Below are positions 34,700 to 42,273 of a stretch of DNA of 64,000 nucleotides, one piece after another (within the stretch, counting starts at the first letter, position 1; each line of letters starts with the position of its first letter). The position numbers were made by a program, and so were the translations under genes. The notes beneath the pieces are model-generated. The model was not told the DNA's origin, did no database searches, and saw only the letters and a program-made list of their open reading frames with translations. Source of the DNA: Angelakisella massiliensis (GTDB lineage: Bacteria; Bacillota; Clostridia; Oscillospirales; Ruminococcaceae); NCBI RefSeq assembly GCF_900104675.1, contig NZ_LT629945.1, positions 2,929,683 through 2,993,682 of the forward strand, read 5' to 3'.

Positions 34700-35008
34700 T
34701 TACCTCCGATTTGTTTTTTGCGGAAAACAAATCGGAGGTGGTGGCCCCCTAACTCTTTGTTCAGGGAGCCTTAAATGAAAGCGGCCGACTTTGTATCGGA
34801 ATACAAAATCAGCCGCTTTCTGGATATGTGCATTGAGAAGTCCAATAGGGCAGGCAGCACCGGCAGGCGGGGGTTTGTCCCCGCTTGGGGAAAACTCCCG
34901 CGCACAAAAACGCAGACCAACGCCTATTGAAATTTGTCCATTGAAAGCCGTGTGTCGTTGATATGGGACAAAAAGCAACTTCTCAATGCTGCGGATTTTC
35001 TGATCCAT
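34700..35008 (-). CDS. Hypothetical protein
   Basis: 102 residues beginning MDQKIRSIEKLLFVPYQRH, with AAGGAG 10 bases upstream. The C-terminal third is Pro/Arg-rich and runs through the hairpin at 34702-34739, which makes coding uncertain. No family is recognised. It may instead be a leader region of the sigma-like gene. Confidence 0.35.
   Translation of the reverse strand: MDQKIRSIEKLLFVPYQRHTAFNGQISIGVGLRFCAREFSPSGDKPPPAGAACPIGLLNAHIQKAADFVFRYKVGRFHLRLPEQRVRGPPPPICFPQKTNRR
34702..34739 (-). promoter_or_regulatory. 16-bp hairpin sequestering the sigma-factor ribosome-binding site
   Basis: 34702-34717 pairs perfectly with 34724-34739 around the loop TTGCGG. In the minus-strand transcript the 3' arm ends in CGGAGGT, the Shine-Dalgarno for the GTG at 34694. 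There is no U-tract on either side, so it is not a terminator. Translation should need melting of this stem. Confidence 0.75.
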
Positions 35009-35120
35009 AGCACTGTTACTCCTTGTCTGCTGCTATGCGGACGGCACACAGGCGGCTGGCATCATCCCCTTGTATTATAGAGTAGTAGTTATTAAAGCCC
35101 CTCTCCAAGGGCTGTGCTAC

Positions 35121-35260
35121 ACTGTAAGGGATGCTGTGGATTGGTGATCATCTCCTACCACAAGATGGCTCAAGAAAGGTTCCAACCACAGCCCCTTACA
35201 CTTTTGTTGATCAGTTAAATACCGCCAGACGGTTTATGTGGAACAAGGCTACAAAAGTAA
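35121..35260 (+). ncRNA. Candidate bridge RNA of IS110 copy 1
   Basis: Two stem-loops precede the transposase. Stem 1 is TGTAAGGG (35123-35130) with CCCTTACA (35193-35200), extended by CTGTGG (35134-35139) with CCACAG (35186-35191). Its loop holds GGTGAT at 35143-35148, complementary to the left flank ATCATC with one G-U pair. Stem 2 is ACTTTTGT (35200-35207) with ACAAAAGT (35251-35258). Its loop holds AGTTAA (35213-35218), identical to the right-end sequence, and ACAAGG (35243-35248), complementary to the left end CCTTGT. This is the layout known for IS110/IS621 bridge RNAs. Confidence 0.65.
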
Positions 35261-35309
35261 GGCGCACTGTGGATGCAGCATCACATATTTACCGCTGGAG
35301 GGATTTGTT

Positions 35310-36488
35310 ATGGTGATTTCTGTTGGTATCGATGTCTCAAAGGATAAACACGATTGCTTTATCGTCAACTCTGAGGGCGAAGTCCTGGCAGATGTGTTCA
35401 CTATCCCCAACAACATGGATGGGTTTCACTATCTGTTACAACGAATCCAGGATTGCGCCAACACGCAGAACAAAATAAAAGTAGGGCTTGAGGCGACCGG
35501 ACATTACAGCTACAATCTGCTCGGGTTCCTTCTCGACAACGGTCTACCCACCTATGTCTTGAATCCCTTGCGCACAAACCTTTACCGAAAAAGCCTCAGT
35601 CTCAGAAAGACCAAAACCGACCGGGTGGATGCACGAACGATTGCCACTATGCTGTTATCCGATGCGGGCCTCAAGCCCTACACAGATACAGCATACCACA
35701 ACGAGGAATTAAAGTCACTGACCAGATACCGTTTTGACAAGGTGAAGGAGCGTGCCAAGCTGAAAAGTTCTGTCTCCCGACTGGTCTGCATCCTGTTCCC
35801 CGAACTGGAAAAGCTGGTTCCTTCTCTGCATACTGCTTCTGTCTACACCTTACTGGAAGAATTCTCCGGTGCCAAACAAATTGCCGCAGCTCATTTGACG
35901 AGGCTGAAAACACTGCTCGAAACCGCCTCTAAAGGCCACTACAAACGGGACATGGCTCTTGAGATCCGAGATGCCGCCAGAAACTCTATTGGCTCCTGGA
36001 TGCCCGCCAAGTCCCTTGAATTACAGCACACCATCCGGCTCATCCGTGAACTGGATGTCGAGATCGCCGAGATTGAGGAACAAATCCAGTCCATTATGGA
36101 TGAGCTGTGTTCTCCCATTACCACCATCCCAGGGCTGGGGTTCCGCATGGCTGCCATGATCTTAGCCGAGGTGGGTGACTTCACCCGCTTTGACTCCCCA
36201 GACAAGCTATTGGCCTATGCGGGGATGTCGCCATCCACTTACCAGTCTGGGCAACTCAAAAACTGTTACCCCCACATGGAAAAACGCGGCTCCAGATACT
36301 TACGCTACGCCCTTTACAACGCGACCAAATATGTCTGTCACTGGAACCCGACCTTTGCTGCCTATCTTGCTAAGAAGCGTGCGGAGGGCAAACACTACAA
36401 TGTCGCGCTTTCTCATGCTGCCAAAAAGTTGGTTCGTCTAATCTTTGCCATGGAGAAATCCAGGCAGCCATATTGCTCGGCAGCTTGA
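35310..36488 (+). CDS. IS110-family transposase (recombinase), copy 1
   Basis: 392 residues from the ATG at 35310 (GGAGGG 7 bases upstream; a longer frame reaches back into the RNA segment). The N-terminal RuvC-like DEDD domain has SVGIDVSKDKHD (first Asp), GLEATGHYSYNLLGFL (Glu), and KTKTDRVDARTIATML (Asp pair). The C-terminal Transposase_20 domain has ITTIPGLGFRMAAMILAEVG and AYAGMSPSTYQSG with the conserved serine. Intact. These recombinases act with a bridge RNA. Confidence 0.95.
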   Translation: MVISVGIDVSKDKHDCFIVNSEGEVLADVFTIPNNMDGFHYLLQRIQDCANTQNKIKVGLEATGHYSYNLLGFLLDNGLPTYVLNPLRTNLYRKSLSLRKTKTDRVDARTIATMLLSDAGLKPYTDTAYHNEELKSLTRYRFDKVKERAKLKSSVSRLVCILFPELEKLVPSLHTASVYTLLEEFSGAKQIAAAHLTRLKTLLETASKGHYKRDMALEIRDAARNSIGSWMPAKSLELQHTIRLIRELDVEIAEIEEQIQSIMDELCSPITTIPGLGFRMAAMILAEVGDFTRFDSPDKLLAYAGMSPSTYQSGQLKNCYPHMEKRGSRYLRYALYNATKYVCHWNPTFAAYLAKKRAEGKHYNVALSHAAKKLVRLIFAMEKSRQPYCSAA

Positions 36489-36608
36489 GGGCAACTACTT
36501 AAATAGCCAGCAGAGGCCTGACAAGACCTTAGCTTTGCTATACCTTTTTGAGCTATCCTTTTTCACCACCACCATTCATTTTGGGGCTTGACTTTTAATA
36601 GTTAATCT

Positions 36609-36898
36609 TTCTTCCATCAATGTGGCAGTTCTACGCTGCCGCCTTTGCTGATAATTTTTAATTGTAAGTTCTAAATTTGGGGAACCTTGACGGTTTTCCT
36701 CGGAATTTGTCGATAGCATAAAGAAAGGCGGCCCTTATCCATAAGATAAAGACCGCCGTTTGCGCTGATTATGTATGATACTGTTTTTGCAGCCCCTCAT
36801 CGGCCTCACCTCACTTTTTCCCAGGGGATGGGTAGACTGTCACAGTAAGAGTTTATCTTGGAGAAATCATCAGGACTTCATCGAGAAATGTAAAATCT
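36609..36898. other. Spacer between two IS110 copies
   Basis: 290 bases of element DNA with no supported gene. AAGGCGG...CCGCC at 36722-36758 with the inner stem TTATC/GATAA is terminator-like but has no U-run. This may be all that is left between the sites where the two insertions removed or displaced transfer genes. Confidence 0.4.
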
Positions 36899-36951
36899 CC
36901 TTGTATTATAGAGTAGTAGTTATTAGAGCCCCTCTCCAAGGGCTGTGCTAC

Positions 36952-37091
36952 ACTGTAAGGGATGCTGTGGATTGGTTTCAACCTCCTACCACGAGATGGT
37001 TCCAGAAAGGTTCCAACCACAGCCCCTTACAGTTTTGTTGATCAGTTAAATACCGCCAGACGGTTTATGTGGAACAAGGCTACAAAAGTAA
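36952..37091 (+). ncRNA. Candidate bridge RNA of IS110 copy 2
   Basis: Same two stem-loops as copy 1, with unchanged stem 1 (36954-36961 with its partner at ~37024). The target loop differs: GGTTTC at 36974-36979 in place of GGTGAT. It is complementary to the left flank AAAATC at five of six positions (one G-U). The donor loop sequences AGTTAA and ACAAGG are conserved. One base of stem 2 (C to G) is lost. Confidence 0.62.
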
Positions 37092-37140
37092 GGTGTACTG
37101 TGGATGCAGCATCACATATTTATCGTTGGAGGTATTTGTT

Positions 37141-38319
37141 ATGGTGGTTTCTGTTGGCATCGATGTCTCAAAAGATAAGCACGATTGCTTTATCGTCAGT
37201 TCCGAGGGCGAAGTCCTGGCGGATGCATTCATAATCCCCAACACCATGGACGGGTTCCACTACCTTTTACAGCGAATCCTGCATTGTACCGCACCGCAGG
37301 ATAAAATAAAAGTAGGGCTTGAGGCTACCGGACATTACAGCTACAATCTGCTCGGGTTTCTTCTTGACAACGGTCTGACCACCTATGTCCTGAATCCCTT
37401 GCGCACAAACCTTTACCGAAAGAGCCTTAGCCTGAGAAAGACCAAGACTGACCGGGTGGATGCACGAACGGTTGCTTCTATGCTGTTATCCGATGCGGGC
37501 CTCAAACCCTACACAGATACAGCATACCACAACGAGGAGCTAAAGTCACTGACCAGATACCGTTTTGACAAGGTGAAAGAACGTGCCAAGCTGAAAAGTT
37601 CTATCGCCCGGCTGGTCTGCATTCTGTTTCCGGAATTGGAAAAACTCGTCCCTTCTCTGCATATTGCTTCTGTCTACGCCCTGCTGGAAGAGTTCCCGGG
37701 GGCCAAACAGGTTGCCAATACCCATTTAACGAGGCTGAAAGCGTTGCTCGAAACCGCCTCCAATGGCCACTACAAACGGGATATGGCTCTTGAAATACGA
37801 AATGCCGCCAAAAACTCTATTGGCTCTCAGATGCCTGCCAAGTCCCTTGAATTGCAGCACACCATCCGGCTCATCCGTGAACTGGATCGTGAAATTGATG
37901 AAATCGAAGAGCAAATCCAATCCATTATGGATGAGCTTCATTCTCCTATTACCACTATCCCTGGGCTGGGGTTCCGCATGGCTGCCATGATCCTGGCAGA
38001 AGTCGGCGACTTCACCCGGTTTGACTCCCCAGACAAGCTGTTGGCTTATGCAGGGATGTCCCCCTCCACTTACCAATCCGGACAGCTCAAAAATTGCTAC
38101 CCGCATATGGAAAAGCGTGGCTCCCGATACCTACGCTACGCACTTTACAACGCAACCAAGTATGTCTGCCACTGGGACCCGACTTTTGCTGATTATCTCG
38201 CCAAGAAGCGGGCGGAGGGAAAACACTACAACATTGCCATCTCTCACGCGGCCAAAAAGTTGGTTCGTCTGATATTTGCCATGGAGAAGTCCAGGCAGCC
38301 ATATTGCTCAGCGGCTTAA
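37141..38319 (+). CDS. IS110-family transposase, copy 2
   Basis: 392 residues, intact, closely similar to copies 1/3. Catalytic motifs are all kept (GIDVSKDKHD, LEATGHYSYN, KTKTDRVDAR, GLGFRMAAMILAEVG). Differences cluster in the middle coiled-coil linker (e.g. RELDREIDEIEEQ versus RELDVEIAEIEEQ). Confidence 0.95.
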   Translation: MVVSVGIDVSKDKHDCFIVSSEGEVLADAFIIPNTMDGFHYLLQRILHCTAPQDKIKVGLEATGHYSYNLLGFLLDNGLTTYVLNPLRTNLYRKSLSLRKTKTDRVDARTVASMLLSDAGLKPYTDTAYHNEELKSLTRYRFDKVKERAKLKSSIARLVCILFPELEKLVPSLHIASVYALLEEFPGAKQVANTHLTRLKALLETASNGHYKRDMALEIRNAAKNSIGSQMPAKSLELQHTIRLIRELDREIDEIEEQIQSIMDELHSPITTIPGLGFRMAAMILAEVGDFTRFDSPDKLLAYAGMSPSTYQSGQLKNCYPHMEKRGSRYLRYALYNATKYVCHWDPTFADYLAKKRAEGKHYNIAISHAAKKLVRLIFAMEKSRQPYCSAA

Positions 38320-38445
38320 GTGCAGCTACTTGAATAGCCAGCAGGGGTCTGACAAGACCTCAGCTTTGCTATACCTTTTTTGAGCCATCTCTTTTTCACC
38401 ACCACCATTCATTTTCGGGGTTGACTTTTAATAGTTAATCTTTCT

Positions 38446-38468
38446 GGGGGCGGCGCTCGGCCGCCCCC
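38446..38468 (-). terminator. GC hairpin after the SpoVG-like gene
   Basis: A perfect 9-bp stem GGGGGCGGC (38446-38454) with GCCGCCCCC (38460-38468), loop of 5. No clear U-run follows, partly because the IS110 copy begins 4 bases away on that side. It could be a terminator truncated by the insertion. Confidence 0.5.
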
Positions 38469-38494
38469 GATAGGGATTGGAATATGGCGGGCGA

Positions 38495-38773
38495 TCAGGA
38501 CACGGCAGCTTCTTCGTTCTGTACGGCGGCCTCATACGCTTCCAGTACAGCGGCGGAGAGCTTTGCCCGCAGTTCCTTCGTCATGGGGAAGCAATGCTCC
38601 ACCCATTCGCCCTTGACATTCCGGCGGCTGGGCAGGGACACAAACAGCCCCTTTTCGCCCTCGACGACCCGCACATTCTTCACCAGAAAGCAGTCATCCA
38701 GGACCACGCTGCACACCGCCCGCAGCTTGTCGGGACCGGTAAAAGTCTTTTTGATTTCCGCTTTGAACTCCAT
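38495..38773 (-). CDS. spoVG: SpoVG-family protein
   Basis: 92 residues from the ATG at 38773 (CAGGAGG 8 bases upstream). SpoVG features: FKAEIKKTFTGPDKLRAVCS, VVLDDCFLVKNVRVVEGEKG, and LFVSLPSRR. Chromosomal SpoVG binds nucleic acid and affects sporulation and septation; versions on conjugative elements such as this are widespread and of unknown role. It is the last gene of the transfer block before the IS110 insertion. Confidence 0.85.
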   Translation of the reverse strand: MEFKAEIKKTFTGPDKLRAVCSVVLDDCFLVKNVRVVEGEKGLFVSLPSRRNVKGEWVEHCFPMTKELRAKLSAAVLEAYEAAVQNEEAAVS

Positions 38774-38833
38774 TGAAAAACCTCCTGTCAAAAATTAGGG
38801 CGGGGCCGATGGCCCCGCCGCTGCTTGTTCCGA

Positions 38834-39097
38834 TCAGCCGCCGTAGTTGAACATATCCTTGATGCGCTGAGTGATGGTGGGCAGCACGGTGTCGTCCACG
38901 ATCAGGTACAGACCGGCCAGGATCAGGGCGCCCAGGACAATGGAGATCAGCACAGTAATCGCCACATCCAGCGTACCCTGACCGGTGCGGTCGGTCAGCG
39001 CCTCCGCCGTGCGGTCAGCCAGCTCACGGGCCTTCTGCTTGGCAGTCCAGATAGAAGTCATAGCCTTAACCTGAGTGTTGCGGATGAAGTTAGCCAT
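38834..39097 (-). CDS. Small conjugation-associated membrane protein
   Basis: 87 residues; AGGAGG 8 bases before the ATG. A charged N-terminal helix (TAKQKARELADRTAEALTDR) is followed by one membrane helix (~45-68, VAITVLISIVLGALILAGLY) and TVLPTITQRIKDMFNYGG. In Tn1549-like elements this type of protein sits beside the pilin-like gene. Probably part of the transfer channel; the exact role is unknown. Confidence 0.75.
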   Translation of the reverse strand: MANFIRNTQVKAMTSIWTAKQKARELADRTAEALTDRTGQGTLDVAITVLISIVLGALILAGLYLIVDDTVLPTITQRIKDMFNYGG

Positions 39098-39174
39098 AGT
39101 TTTTTCCTCCTGTTAATAAAATGATTTATTTAGTAAGGCGCGGAAATCGCCTGTACTACGGAATGTATCCCGGC

Positions 39175-39537
39175 TTACTGGTAGTAGCCGAGAATCAGGT
39201 TCAGGGTGGCGGAACCGAGTACGGCGCCAATGCAGGACACCACCGCCACAACAATGCGGTTGTTCCACTTTTTCTGATCCATCTCGTCAGCCATGCCGCG
39301 CCGGATGCAGAAATAGATGATAAGCAGACCGGCTACCACCGGCGCCAGCACCATCAGCCAGGTTGTCACATCACCGACCAGTTTCTCGGTTCCCTTGACA
39401 ATCTGACTGTCCTGCACACCAGCGGCATAAGCCGGTGCGGACATAAAAAAAGAGGCGGTAAGTGTGGCAATACCAACACCCACCGCCCGGACAGTCTGTT
39501 TCAGCCTGCCCGCCGTCTGGTTGATTTTCTCTTTCAT
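39175..39537 (-). CDS. Pilin-like (Maff2/VirB2-type) conjugation membrane protein
   Basis: 120 residues; AGGAGG upstream. A signal-like N-terminus ends in SAPAYAAG (~35), then two hydrophobic helices (~60-80 and ~95-115) separated by RRGMADEMDQKKWNN, the VirB2 arrangement. It adjoins the coupling protein gene, as in other Tn1549-like elements. Function is by similarity and position. Confidence 0.78.
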   Translation of the reverse strand: MKEKINQTAGRLKQTVRAVGVGIATLTASFFMSAPAYAAGVQDSQIVKGTEKLVGDVTTWLMVLAPVVAGLLIIYFCIRRGMADEMDQKKWNNRIVVAVVSCIGAVLGSATLNLILGYYQ

Positions 39538-39554
39538 TCAAAACCTCCTATGAG

Positions 39555-41120
39555 TTAATCATCATCAAGGCCACCGCCCATAGCGCCCTTTTGCTGCGAA
39601 AGGCGGCGCATGATGTCCTTCTGGTAGTAAATCCAGATGTTCCACAATGCGATTTCTTGCTTCGTGTCGGTGATGATTGGCCGTTTCTGTTCCCGTTCTT
39701 CCCGCAGCCTGCGGTTATGCTCCACATCTCCCAACCCCAACATCTTGTTGAACATCCACTGAGAAAGGTCGGGCGCATACATCATAGCGGGGTGGTCGCG
39801 GCTGGTGATGATTTGATGGGGACGCTTGACGCGCCGGACCTCATCGGTATTGAGCAGCTTCCTCTCGGTCAGGCTGACGCTCTGGGAGTTAGAGGGGGTT
39901 GTGTATTTGCCGTTGCTGGCCGAAAGCTGGTAACTGGATGTGGTGTAGCTACCGAGTTTGTCGGACATCTCCCGCAGCGTTTCCGGGTCATCGCTTTGCA
40001 GGTACGCCCAGACCTGACAGTTGCCCTTGATCGTGTTGGCGATATTGTCGCTGTACTTTTCTTTCAGTTGGTCAAAGCCCTGCACAAACAGGGCATATCG
40101 CATCCCACGGCCAGCCGCCACGGTCAGTTTGTTTGTCATGTCGCTGATGGGAGTAAAGTTGCCATACTCGTCAAGGATGAAGTTGACACGGCGTTCCAGA
40201 CGCCCGCCGCGCCGGTCTGCCGCCTCTGCCAAAAGTTCGTATTGCTGCGACACAATGAGAGAAGCAATGGGATAAAAGGTGGTTTTCTCGTCGGGCAGGA
40301 TTACAAACAACGCCTGCTTTTTACTGCCCATATCTGCAAGGGTAAAATCGCTGGTATGGGTGATAGCGTAGATGGACTTCGAGGTGAACAGCCGCAAGGT
40401 GGTCAGGGCAGAGGTGTAGAAGCTGCCTCTGGTACGGGACGGCGCCACATCGGAAATGGACAGAAGCGCCCGTGCCGGGTGGGATGGAGAGAGCTTCTTG
40501 ACATACTCCAACAGCGGCATCTTATTTCCGATGGTACGGCACATTTCCGAAATGAACCAATACACATTGGTCATGTTCTGAAATTCCGGTCGTTTTTGGT
40601 TGTCGCACACCACGCAAAGAATGGCAGCCGCTATGATGGAACATTCACCGTTTGTCCAAATCTTTTCGCCCTCCGGCTTACCAACCAGATTGTTCGTCAA
40701 GTCCCAGGCCAGCATTTCTGCACGGTCGGTGTCTCCCTCACTGATGGCGTCAATGATGGGCTGGAGCAGATTGTAGCGCATACTCTTTTCGGGGTTCTTG
40801 AAGTCCAGCACCAAAACCTCATAACCCAACTTTTTCAGGAAATCAGCGGTGTAGTGGAACAATTCGGCTTTGGGGTCGGAGCAGAAGATGGATTCTCCGG
40901 CGAGTCCCAAAAGACAGATACTTTCCAGAACCAGACATCTTGATTTACCGGAACGAGTGGCGCCAACGCAGAGCAGGTGGCAGTCATCACCGACAAAATA
41001 GATTTTTTCTTTATCGCCCTCCTTTCGCATACCTACCACCACGCCGCCTTTTTTCAGCGGAGTATCCGCTCCCAAAGGTTCCTGCTTGGGAATACCTTTG
41101 GGGTGAAGGTTCAACTTCAA
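39555..41120 (-). CDS. virD4: VirD4-like coupling ATPase, cytoplasmic part
   Basis: 521 residues from a TTG at 41120 with AAGGAGGCG 8 bases upstream. Walker A GATRSGKSR (~54), Walker B RVNFILDEYGNF, TraG motifs SDPKAELFHYTADFL, KGNCQVWAYLQSDDPETLRE and VKRPHQIITSRDHPAMMY. It couples the relaxosome to the channel. It lacks the two N-terminal membrane helices of full-length VirD4; these are in the next gene upstream, 12 bases away. Confidence 0.94.
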   Translation of the reverse strand: MKLNLHPKGIPKQEPLGADTPLKKGGVVVGMRKEGDKEKIYFVGDDCHLLCVGATRSGKSRCLVLESICLLGLAGESIFCSDPKAELFHYTADFLKKLGYEVLVLDFKNPEKSMRYNLLQPIIDAISEGDTDRAEMLAWDLTNNLVGKPEGEKIWTNGECSIIAAAILCVVCDNQKRPEFQNMTNVYWFISEMCRTIGNKMPLLEYVKKLSPSHPARALLSISDVAPSRTRGSFYTSALTTLRLFTSKSIYAITHTSDFTLADMGSKKQALFVILPDEKTTFYPIASLIVSQQYELLAEAADRRGGRLERRVNFILDEYGNFTPISDMTNKLTVAAGRGMRYALFVQGFDQLKEKYSDNIANTIKGNCQVWAYLQSDDPETLREMSDKLGSYTTSSYQLSASNGKYTTPSNSQSVSLTERKLLNTDEVRRVKRPHQIITSRDHPAMMYAPDLSQWMFNKMLGLGDVEHNRRLREEREQKRPIITDTKQEIALWNIWIYYQKDIMRRLSQQKGAMGGGLDDD

Positions 41121-41132
41121 TTTATCGCCTCC

Positions 41133-41582
41133 TTATTTTTCTTTGAGAAAATCCAAACCATCGTATCCGGTATCTAAGAGCTGCCGGATCGTTGGGTTGT
41201 GCGGGTCAAGAATATAGCTGTCAAATGCTTTGTCTTTCTCGGAATCGGTCATCCACCGGGCTGAACCATGCTGGTATTGGCCCACGGCTTTGGGTGTCTG
41301 AATTTCCGGGGTGATCGTGTCCAGGTCTGATTCATACGGCCTCATGTTGGTCAGGAAGAACATAACCGCCAACACACTTACAAACCCTTGCAGACACAGA
41401 TACAACATCATGTGCTGGCGGTTGGAAAATAGGCTGGCAAGGCAGTCCCCGATGGGGAGAAGTGAAAGCCGGGTGATCTCTCTTGTCAGCAGACCGTGAA
41501 CCGCTGTTGAGAAAAACAGGTTGAGAATCGCGCCGGAAACGAAGATTAACGCACACACCATCAGTTTAGGTTTTGTTTTCAA
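41133..41582 (-). CDS. VirD4 membrane-anchor portion as a separate protein
   Basis: 149 residues, TTG start at 41582 overlapping the previous gene's TGA. Two membrane helices (~8-28 and ~58-78), then RPYESDLDTITPEIQTPKAV, GSARWMTDSEKDKAFDSYIL and LLDTGYDGLDFLKEK, the stretch that precedes the ATPase core in single-chain VirD4 of this family. The stop lies before a good ribosome site for the ATPase part, so this looks like a real gene split rather than an assembly frameshift. Confidence 0.8.
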   Translation of the reverse strand: MKTKPKLMVCALIFVSGAILNLFFSTAVHGLLTREITRLSLLPIGDCLASLFSNRQHMMLYLCLQGFVSVLAVMFFLTNMRPYESDLDTITPEIQTPKAVGQYQHGSARWMTDSEKDKAFDSYILDPHNPTIRQLLDTGYDGLDFLKEK

Positions 41583-42244
41583 AACGGTAGTTCATCCTCC
41601 TGTTCATCCTCATCCTCAAGGGCATCCAGAAGTGAATCCAGATACGCCTTCTTCTCTAAATTCCAGGTACTCACCATATCCGACTCGTACTCGGTAAACG
41701 GTAAAATGCGTTCGGTGCCATCCTGAACACATTGTTTTGAGTTGAAAAAGCCAATATCGGCAAATTCATTATTGGAAATGAGAGTACCGTCATCTGTGCG
41801 AAACATGATTGGCATATTGTTGCCGTCTGCATAGTAAAGGAACCGATTCGTTGCATACGCAAGCCGGGCAATATCGCCATCGAGCAAAATAAAATATGGA
41901 ATCTTTCGCTCACCGTTGATTGCCGGATATTTGTTGAACTCATCCAGAAACTCTTGGAGTTCGGGGCAGACCTCACGAACAGTCAGTTTGCCTGTTTCAT
42001 TACGGGTAATTCTTTCAACTACATCTTCCAGTGCATGATCGGCAGTTAATTGACAGCCATACCAAGTAACAGCAGTAATAGGGAATGGCGAAACAACTCC
42101 GTCTATTTCTTTATAGACTTGTGTATTTTCAAAAAAATAGTGGGGCCAGTGACTTTTCATGTTATCGTCTGCCTTTTGACGCAGCGATATGTCCGCTTCG
42201 ATAATGAAGTGATTTCCTTCCAGGTCGAAATCCAGAATTTTCAT
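41579..42244 (-). CDS. Hypothetical element protein, paralogue of 43434-44048
   Basis: 221 residues beginning MKILDFDLEGNHFIIEADIS. No named domain recognised. It is soluble and acidic, ending in a Glu/Asp-rich tail (LEDEDEQEDELPF). About 60% of positions match the protein at 43434-44048 by eye (KETDGAVSPF/KEIDGVVSPF, VCPELQEFFDEL/VCPELQEFLDEF, YGSDVES/YESDMVS). The pair flanks the DUF4406-like gene. Confidence 0.75.
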   Translation of the reverse strand: MKILDFDLEGNHFIIEADISLRQKADDNMKSHWPHYFFENTQVYKEIDGVVSPFPITAVTWYGCQLTADHALEDVVERITRNETGKLTVREVCPELQEFLDEFNKYPAINGERKIPYFILLDGDIARLAYATNRFLYYADGNNMPIMFRTDDGTLISNNEFADIGFFNSKQCVQDGTERILPFTEYESDMVSTWNLEKKAYLDSLLDALEDEDEQEDELPF

Positions 42245-42273
42245 TGCAAATACCTACTTTGCCGCCTGTGGCT

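Larger units (their letters stand above)
35068..36608 (+). mobile_element. IS110-family element, copy 1
   Basis: 1,541 bp without terminal inverted repeats. Ends are set by comparison of the three copies: the left end begins CCTTGTATTATAG, the right end is AGTTAATCT with CT as the presumed core. It is identical to copy 3 over the whole length as far as I can read. The left flank is GCATCATCC; the right flank TTCTTCCATC. Confidence 0.85.
36899..38441 (+). mobile_element. IS110-family element, copy 2 (diverged)
   Basis: 1,543 bp with the same ends as copy 1 (CCTTGTATTATAG ... AGTTAATCT), but many silent and some amino-acid changes relative to copies 1 and 3, so it is an older or separately acquired copy. 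Left flank GTAAAATCT, right flank TTCTGGGGG. It abuts the end of the conjugation gene block. Confidence 0.85.

Noticed and set aside
34702..34739. Rho-independent terminator upstream of the sigma-like gene
   Set aside because: No U-tract on either strand and the arm contains the Shine-Dalgarno.
41118..41135. Frameshift mutation in virD4
   Set aside because: The downstream frame has a well-spaced AAGGAGG and start codon, so a natural gene split is more likely; kept as a finding for checking.
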